Part shown: one piece after another, positions 32,472 through 37,742 of the stretch | Numbering within the stretch: position 1 is the first letter of the stretch | Layout: every line of letters starts with the position of its first letter | Assembly: GCA_020847985.1 (NCBI GenBank) | Contig: JADLBC010000015.1 | Location: 1-40,157, forward strand | Length of the DNA: 40,157 nt | Direction: 5' to 3' | Source of the DNA: Dehalococcoidia bacterium | Lineage (GTDB): Bacteria > Chloroflexota > Dehalococcoidia > Tepidiformales > Tepidiformaceae | Notes under the pieces: model-generated | Database searches by the model: none | Told to the model about the DNA's origin: nothing | Seen by the model: only the letters and a program-made list of their open reading frames with translations | Position numbers and translations under genes: made by a program

Positions 32472-32912
32472 TCATCGCGCGCCGTTCCACTGCCGGCGCG
32501 CGGGCCGGCCGCCTCCATAGCTTGTGCTCATCGCCGCCGTGGGGTGCAGTTCGAACAGGACGTAGCGGTCGGCGGTCTCGTAGGTCGCGAAGCGGACGGC
32601 GAGTGCGCGAGAATCGCTGTCGTGCAGGCGGCGTGCTTCGCCGCTGAGGGCGAACTCGCCGGATTCGCCACTGTTGCCGCTCACGGCGCAGTGGAGGGCG
32701 AAGCGGGGATCGAGGTCGAGGTCACGGCCCTTCGGCGAGGTGGGCTCCATGAACACGAAGATGCGGCCTTCGCCGATGATGGGCGTGACGGGATGGACGC
32801 GGGGGGCGCCCCCGGGGCGGGCGGTGCCCAGGTAGGCCACGCGTCCGTGGAGCCGTTCGCGGCCGAATGCGGCGAGTTCGGGGTCGGCGGATTCGAGGTC
32901 CTTCCAGGGCAT
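32472..32912 (-). CDS. pyridoxamine 5'-phosphate oxidase-like (PPOX-fold) protein
   Basis: This 146-aa protein has the split-barrel flavin-binding pattern: LHGRVAYLGTARPGGAPRVHPVTP (about 22-45), a FVFMEPTSPKGRDLDLDP stretch and then strands ALHCAV and FALSGEARRL. Such proteins bind FMN, F420 or haem and act in oxidoreduction. PdxH itself is longer and has different substrate residues, so a vitamin B6 role should not be assumed. The ATG at 32912 has GGGAG 7 nt upstream, which settles the start against the longer frame to 32969. It lies alone between the molybdoenzyme operon and copC. Confidence 0.8.
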   Translation of the reverse strand: MPWKDLESADPELAAFGRERLHGRVAYLGTARPGGAPRVHPVTPIIGEGRIFVFMEPTSPKGRDLDLDPRFALHCAVSGNSGESGEFALSGEARRLHDSDSRALAVRFATYETADRYVLFELHPTAAMSTSYGGGRPARRQWNGAR

Positions 32913-33031
32913 TGACAGTCTCCCGCGGAGCGCCGCGTCGTGCGGATTCGGCCATGCCACTGTACGCACCGGGGGAAACGGATTGGAACGCTGGCGGCGG
33001 GGCCATTTCTTGTTGGTGACCCGGCGCGGGC

Positions 33032-33037
33032 TAGACT
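33032..33037 (+). promoter_or_regulatory. candidate -10 box (TAGACT), leaderless copC
   Basis: TAGACT ends 6 nt (GGAATC) before the ATG at 33044. TTGTTG (33010-33015) is a possible -35 with a 16-bp spacer. This is the clearest -35/-10 pair in the window and implies a leaderless mRNA. Confidence 0.45.
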
Positions 33038-33043
33038 GGAATC

Positions 33044-33619
33044 ATGCGTGCCGCTGCCATCCTCGCCGCCGTCGTCGCCTCGCTTGCATCGCTGAGCACC
33101 GCGTTCGCTCATTCGGAGCCGGCGAAGGTGAACCCGGGCGATGGGGCCATCGTCAAAGAGATGCCAACGGTCATCGACATCATCATGACGCAGGACATGG
33201 CGCGGCAGGCCGAGGCCAACGACATCGACGTGGTGGACGATTCCGGCCGCGAGGTCACGCTCATCTCCGCGGTCATCGATAACAACGACCGCAAGCACAT
33301 CAGCGTCACGCTGCCGCACTCCGGACTGCGCCCGGGGGTGTACACGATCAAGTGGAAGACGCTGAGCGCCGATGACGGCGACACGGCCGAGGGCACGCTC
33401 AGCTTCACCTGGGATCCGAACGTGGCACAGGTGCAACCCGGGCGCGTGAACCTGAAGGAGACGGTGCCGGCGAGCGGCGGCAACGGGCCGGCGAGCGCGC
33501 CATCGCTTGGCGGTGAGTCCGGAAACGGGACGTCGTGGGTGCTCCTGGCGGCGGTGGCCATCGGGATGTTCGTGGCGGGGAGCGGGACGACGTTCCTCCT
33601 CGTTCAGAAGCGGCCGTGA
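33044..33619 (+). CDS. CopC-domain periplasmic protein with a C-terminal membrane anchor
   Basis: This 191-aa protein has a signal peptide (1-22, AFA before His23), a CopC beta-barrel (23-125) and a C-terminal membrane helix (about 165-187). His23 would be the mature N-terminal residue, the usual Cu(II) ligand in CopC. The second usual ligand, in the motif S-A-D-G-H, is altered: here it reads SADDGD (108-113), with no His. Copper binding may therefore be weaker or lost. It overlaps the CopC-CopD fusion gene by 4 bp (GTGA), so the two act together, probably in copper handling or supply to a cuproenzyme. Confidence 0.85.
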   Translation: MRAAAILAAVVASLASLSTAFAHSEPAKVNPGDGAIVKEMPTVIDIIMTQDMARQAEANDIDVVDDSGREVTLISAVIDNNDRKHISVTLPHSGLRPGVYTIKWKTLSADDGDTAEGTLSFTWDPNVAQVQPGRVNLKETVPASGGNGPASAPSLGGESGNGTSWVLLAAVAIGMFVAGSGTTFLLVQKRP

Positions 33620-35799
33620 GGCGGACGCTCCTCGCGGTCTTCGTGGCGATGGCGATCGTCGCGATGGCGCGGCCGATGGGGGCATCGGCACACGCGGCGT
33701 TGCTTCGCGCCGAGCCGGGCGAGAACAGTTATGTGCAGCGGGCGCCGGCGGAGGTCGCGCTCGTCTTCAGCGAACCGCTGTCCGCGCGGCAGAGTTCGAT
33801 CCAGGTGCTCGACGCGAACGGGAACGCGCTCGTGCTGCCGCCCGCCGAGGTGATGGACGACCGGATGACGCTGCGCGTGGCGCTGCCGGTGCTGCAGCCT
33901 GGCATCTACAACGTGCTCTGGACGAACGTCTCGACGATTGACGGGCATGCGCTGCGCGGTGCGTACCCGTTCACCGTGCTGCGGCCGGACGGCAGCCTCC
34001 CGGACCAGGTGAACAGCCTCGGAGGGCTCACGACGGACACGGACCCGGCTCCGCTGGCGGACGGCGTCGCGGTGCGCGCGCTGGCGCTCCTTGGGCTGCT
34101 GCTGGCCGCCGCGGGCGCGCTGGTGCTGCTGCTGGGCTTCGAAGGCAAGGGCGCTGCCCAGGCGGCGAGCCGCGTCGTGCTGCTGGGGGCGGCGGTGCTG
34201 GCATCGGCGACGGTGCTGAACATCTGGACGCTGCGGGACGTGTACCGGGACCTCGCGCTGCTCGATGTGCTGATCGACACGCGGGCGGGGAACTACCTGA
34301 TCGCGCGGTACGGGGCGACGGTGCTCATCGCCGTGATGGCGACGTTCGCGCCGGACAACCGGCGGATGGCGGCGTGGGGCGCGCTCGGGGGAATCGCGGT
34401 GTTCCTCTGGTCGTTCACGGCGACCAGCCACGCCGCGGCGGGCGCGGGGAGCAACTGGGCGCAGGCGATCGATATGGCGCACGGTGTGACGGCCGTGCTC
34501 TGGATTGGAGCCGTCATCGGGCTCGCACTCGCGGCGCGGGTGAGCCTGCGCGATGGGAAGTACGCGGCCTTCCTGCCGCGGTTCAGCCTGCTGGCCTCGG
34601 TGCTGGTGTTCGTGCTGCTGGCCACGGGCTTCCTGAGTTCGCTGGTGCAGCTGGATACGCCGGCGCGCCTCTGGGAGACGCGCTACGGAATCACGCTGAC
34701 GGTGAAGCTGGGGCTCATGGTGGTACTGCTGGCCCTGGGCCTGTACAACGCCCGGCGGGGGCGGCACCGGCTGGCGGCACTGGCACCGGGCGAGCCGCGC
34801 CGGTTCATCGCCGTCGCGACCGCGGAGGCGCTGCTGGGCGTCGGGGTGTTCGTCGCGGCGGCGATGCTGACGCAAACGACGGTGGCGAAGTCCATCCCCG
34901 AAGGGCGTGCGGAGACGACCTTCGATCGCACCGTGCAGGCCGGCGGGCTGAACCTGCGGCTGCAGGTCGACCCGAACCGGACAGGGATGAACACGTTCAA
35001 AGTGACGGTGACGGAGCCTTCCGGGGCACCCTTTGCGGCGGACCGCGTGCGGCTGACGTTCCGGTACCAGGACGACCAGACGGTCGGGCCTTCGAACCTG
35101 GTACTGGCGGCGCAGGGCGGCGCCGGGACGTACGTGGGCGCGGGCCCATACCTGCCGCTCGAAGGGAACTGGCGCATCGAGACAGAGGTGCGGCGGCCGA
35201 ATGCTGACGACGCGATCGGCTACTTCGATATCCGCCCCGCGGGCGCGCCGGTGGTCTCGGTGGCGCGTTCGGGGGCCTGGGCGAACCCGGCGGCGGGCAT
35301 GACTTCGAACGAATTCGCGGGGTTCGCGGCGCTGCTGGCGGGTGCGGGAATCGCGATCTTCCGGCGGGAGCTGGCGAAGCTGGGCAAGGCGTGGAGCCGG
35401 GGCTCGACGGCCACGACGGCGCTGTGCTTCGGTTTCGGGACGTTGCTGCTGTTCGGGGTGCACCGCGATGCGCCGCTTTCGACGAACCTGCCATCGAACC
35501 CGATCTACCCGGACCAGAATTCCATCGCGGCGGGGCGAACCTTGTATACGCAGCAGTGCGCTTCGTGCCATGGGTCGGACGGGCATCCGCCGGCCGGGCT
35601 GGACCTCAATCCGTATCCGCTGGACCTGACCGTGCACGCCCCGCAGCACCCGGACGGGCAGATCTACCTGTTCATCCGGGATGGGGTGCCACAGTCGGAG
35701 ATGCGGGCGTGGGGGAAGGGCGCGGGGAAGCTCTCGGAGGAGCAGATGTGGCACCTCGTGAACTTCATCCGCACGACGTTCCGGCCGCCGGACCGCTGA
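33616..35799 (+). CDS. CopC-CopD-YtkA-like-cytochrome c fusion protein
   Basis: This 727-aa membrane protein joins four modules. The signal peptide (1-25) is followed by a CopC domain (26-122) with both copper ligands: N-terminal His26 and STIDGH (106-111). CopD-type membrane helices span about 150-425. An extracytoplasmic immunoglobulin-like domain (about 440-540, RTGMNTFKVTVTEPSGAPF) resembles YtkA/FixH-type domains. After two more helices comes a C-terminal monohaem cytochrome c domain (about 635-727) with CASCH (648-652) and a likely axial Met695 in SEMRAWG. CopC-CopD-YtkA fusions are known; the appended cytochrome c suggests coupling of copper handling to electron transfer. The GTG start overlaps copC. 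Confidence 0.88.
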   Translation: MRRTLLAVFVAMAIVAMARPMGASAHAALLRAEPGENSYVQRAPAEVALVFSEPLSARQSSIQVLDANGNALVLPPAEVMDDRMTLRVALPVLQPGIYNVLWTNVSTIDGHALRGAYPFTVLRPDGSLPDQVNSLGGLTTDTDPAPLADGVAVRALALLGLLLAAAGALVLLLGFEGKGAAQAASRVVLLGAAVLASATVLNIWTLRDVYRDLALLDVLIDTRAGNYLIARYGATVLIAVMATFAPDNRRMAAWGALGGIAVFLWSFTATSHAAAGAGSNWAQAIDMAHGVTAVLWIGAVIGLALAARVSLRDGKYAAFLPRFSLLASVLVFVLLATGFLSSLVQLDTPARLWETRYGITLTVKLGLMVVLLALGLYNARRGRHRLAALAPGEPRRFIAVATAEALLGVGVFVAAAMLTQTTVAKSIPEGRAETTFDRTVQAGGLNLRLQVDPNRTGMNTFKVTVTEPSGAPFAADRVRLTFRYQDDQTVGPSNLVLAAQGGAGTYVGAGPYLPLEGNWRIETEVRRPNADDAIGYFDIRPAGAPVVSVARSGAWANPAAGMTSNEFAGFAALLAGAGIAIFRRELAKLGKAWSRGSTATTALCFGFGTLLLFGVHRDAPLSTNLPSNPIYPDQNSIAAGRTLYTQQCASCHGSDGHPPAGLDLNPYPLDLTVHAPQHPDGQIYLFIRDGVPQSEMRAWGKGAGKLSEEQMWHLVNFIRTTFRPPDR

Positions 35800-35802
35800 C
35801 GC

Positions 35803-37140
35803 TCAGGCCGCGCGCTGGTCCGCCGGGCGGCGGCCGAACATGCGGCGCAACTCGCCGCGGCTCGCGGTGATGGGGTCGGTCGTTCGCCACTGGTGCGGTT
35901 CGGTGAGCACGGTGAGCACGCCGGCGAATCGCAGCCAGAAGACGAAGTAGCGGTACGCGGGCATCAGCGGGATGGTCCACCAGCCGCGGAGCATGCGTGA
36001 GCGGGCCGGTGGCACGACCATGAGCGCGTTCGTCAGCCAGGTGAAGCCTTCGATCACGATGTACCCGGCATAAAGCACGACCATGGCCAGCGCGACGGTG
36101 ACCCACGAGTAGCCCCAGAAGGCGAGCGCGGGCATGACGAACGTCCAGGCGACGCGGGGGAAGGCGAGGGTGTGGTCGGTGACGAGCGTGCGGACCGGCG
36201 AAAAGCCGCGATGGAAGATGCCACGGCGGGCGAGGTTCGGGTGGGCGGCGATGGCCTCGATCTGGCCGCGCTGCCATCGGGTGCGCTGCGCATAGAGCGC
36301 GCGAACGCTCGGGATGGGCTCGGTATACCCCACGGCTGTGGTCACGATGCCGACGCGCCTGCCGGGGAAGCGCTCGTGCATTTCGAAGGTCATGAAGGTG
36401 TCTTCGCCGACGGTGGAGGCATCGTAGAGGTGGGTCTGGAGGAGCGCTTCGCGGCGGAAGGCGCTGAACGCACCGGCCATGGTGAAGAGCGACGAGCCCC
36501 GGGCCTGGAACCGTCGGCCGACGTTGAAGGCGAAGTAGTACTCCTGGAACTCGCATTCGTGGATGAGACGCATGGGGCCGGTGCCGTGCGCACCGGGTTC
36601 GATTTCGACCGCGCCGGTGGCGCAGACGAGGTCGTCATCGCGTTCGAAGGCATCGACCATGTTCGCGATGGCGTCGGGGTGGAGGACCATGTCGGAGTCG
36701 ATGTTGAAGACGTAGGCGCCGCTGGCGTAATGGATGCCGACGTTCAGGGCCCAGGTCTTGCCCTGGTGAAACGTCGAAAGCCAGTGCAGTGCGCCCGGCC
36801 ACGCGCGCCGCTGCTCTTCGCAGAAGACGCGGAAGGAGTTGTCGCGGCTGCCGTTGTCGATGGCGAGGATTTCGAGGAGGTGGGAGGGGTAGGTCTGGGA
36901 CTTCAGGGAGTCGATGCAGCGGGCGAGGCCACCTTCGCTGTTGTAGACGGGCACGAGGAGGGTGACGCGCGGCCAGACGCCCTTCGGGGGGGTGCGCGGC
37001 GTGGTGATGGGGAGCCGCGGGGTGCGGCCCGAGAGCCGCGCGGCCAGGTAGACCATCGCGAGGGAGCCGTCGATCAGGATGGGGAGGATGAGCCAGACGC
37101 CCCAGAAACTGAGGCTGCCGATGGCGCCGGCGGGGCCCAT
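35803..37140 (-). CDS. membrane family 2 glycosyltransferase, exosortase-associated
   Basis: This 445-aa processive-type glycosyltransferase has N-terminal helix/helices (about 8-35), a GT-A catalytic domain (about 55-295) and about four C-terminal helices. Catalytic motifs are LLVPVYNSEGG (61-71), the metal-binding DSD (148-150), the base motif GED (245-247) and QRTRW (285-289), the Q/RxxRW acceptor motif of cellulose/hyaluronan-synthase-like enzymes. It would use a nucleotide sugar on the cytoplasmic face and probably move product through the membrane. Its ATG overlaps the exosortase stop by 1 bp (TGATG). I recall that some Gram-positive exosortase systems (XrtG type) carry a dedicated glycosyltransferase, so it may glycosylate or build the anchor for the adjacent surface protein. 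Confidence 0.88.
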   Translation of the reverse strand: MGPAGAIGSLSFWGVWLILPILIDGSLAMVYLAARLSGRTPRLPITTPRTPPKGVWPRVTLLVPVYNSEGGLARCIDSLKSQTYPSHLLEILAIDNGSRDNSFRVFCEEQRRAWPGALHWLSTFHQGKTWALNVGIHYASGAYVFNIDSDMVLHPDAIANMVDAFERDDDLVCATGAVEIEPGAHGTGPMRLIHECEFQEYYFAFNVGRRFQARGSSLFTMAGAFSAFRREALLQTHLYDASTVGEDTFMTFEMHERFPGRRVGIVTTAVGYTEPIPSVRALYAQRTRWQRGQIEAIAAHPNLARRGIFHRGFSPVRTLVTDHTLAFPRVAWTFVMPALAFWGYSWVTVALAMVVLYAGYIVIEGFTWLTNALMVVPPARSRMLRGWWTIPLMPAYRYFVFWLRFAGVLTVLTEPHQWRTTDPITASRGELRRMFGRRPADQRAA

Positions 37141-37742
37141 CAGTGGCCTCCCCGCAGGCGTGCTTCGACGGTGTGGAGCATCGGCCGGGTGATGGCGAGC
37201 CAGAAGAGCACCATCGCCATGAGGAAGAAGAGGACGCGGCCCAGGAAGAGGTGAGCGAAATCGAGCGTGCCCTGCCCGGCGAAGCCGACGATGGTGACGA
37301 TGACCAGCACGCGGAAGACGTTCGCGACGAAGCTCGCGGCAATGGCGGCGATGACCGTCGCGGCACGCTGACGGGGCCCGCCGCGCGGATAGAGGGCGAT
37401 GAGCGAACCGAGGGTGGCGGCTTCGAGCAGCCCGGACGATTCGAGCCCGACGCTGAAGTGGGTCCATTCGTTGCGGCCGAAACCGGACACGAGCAGGGTG
37501 CCGGCCTCGGGCGCTGGCGAAGCGCCGAGGTGGAGCAGCGCGGAAACCAGCCCCACGCACTGCACGGTGGCGATGCGCAGCCCCAGTTCGACGGGGAAGA
37601 CCTCACGCGAGGCGACCACGACCAGCAGCGCCGCTCCCGAGGCGCCAATGGCGTAGTAGGGCAGCCAGGCCCGTGCGCGCCAGAAGAAGAGCACGCAGGC
37701 AAGCCAGGCGACGGTGCCGGCGGCCAGCGCTATCGCGGCCAC
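37140..37742 (-). CDS. exosortase/archaeosortase-family protein, Ser in place of the catalytic Cys
   Basis: This 200-aa protein has about six or seven membrane helices. The family's three conserved sites are found: ESSG at 101-104 (usually xCSG, with the nucleophilic Cys), NVFR at 141-144 (invariant Arg144) and His164 in FAHLFLG. The nucleophile position is Ser102, so the enzyme is either a serine-type variant or catalytically altered. Exosortases cleave a C-terminal tripartite tail and attach the protein to the surface. The GTG start has GGAGGG 7 nt upstream and overlaps the end of the surface-protein gene by 13 bp, tying it to that substrate. Short length and the adjacent glycosyltransferase recall the XrtG type. 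Confidence 0.75.
   Translation of the reverse strand: MAAIALAAGTVAWLACVLFFWRARAWLPYYAIGASGAALLVVVASREVFPVELGLRIATVQCVGLVSALLHLGASPAPEAGTLLVSGFGRNEWTHFSVGLESSGLLEAATLGSLIALYPRGGPRQRAATVIAAIAASFVANVFRVLVIVTIVGFAGQGTLDFAHLFLGRVLFFLMAMVLFWLAITRPMLHTVEARLRGGH

Noticed and set aside
33604..35754. 716-codon minus-strand frame opposite the CopC-CopD fusion
   Set aside because: The translation is Arg/His/Gln-rich without motifs. The plus strand has a signal peptide, copper site and CxxCH.
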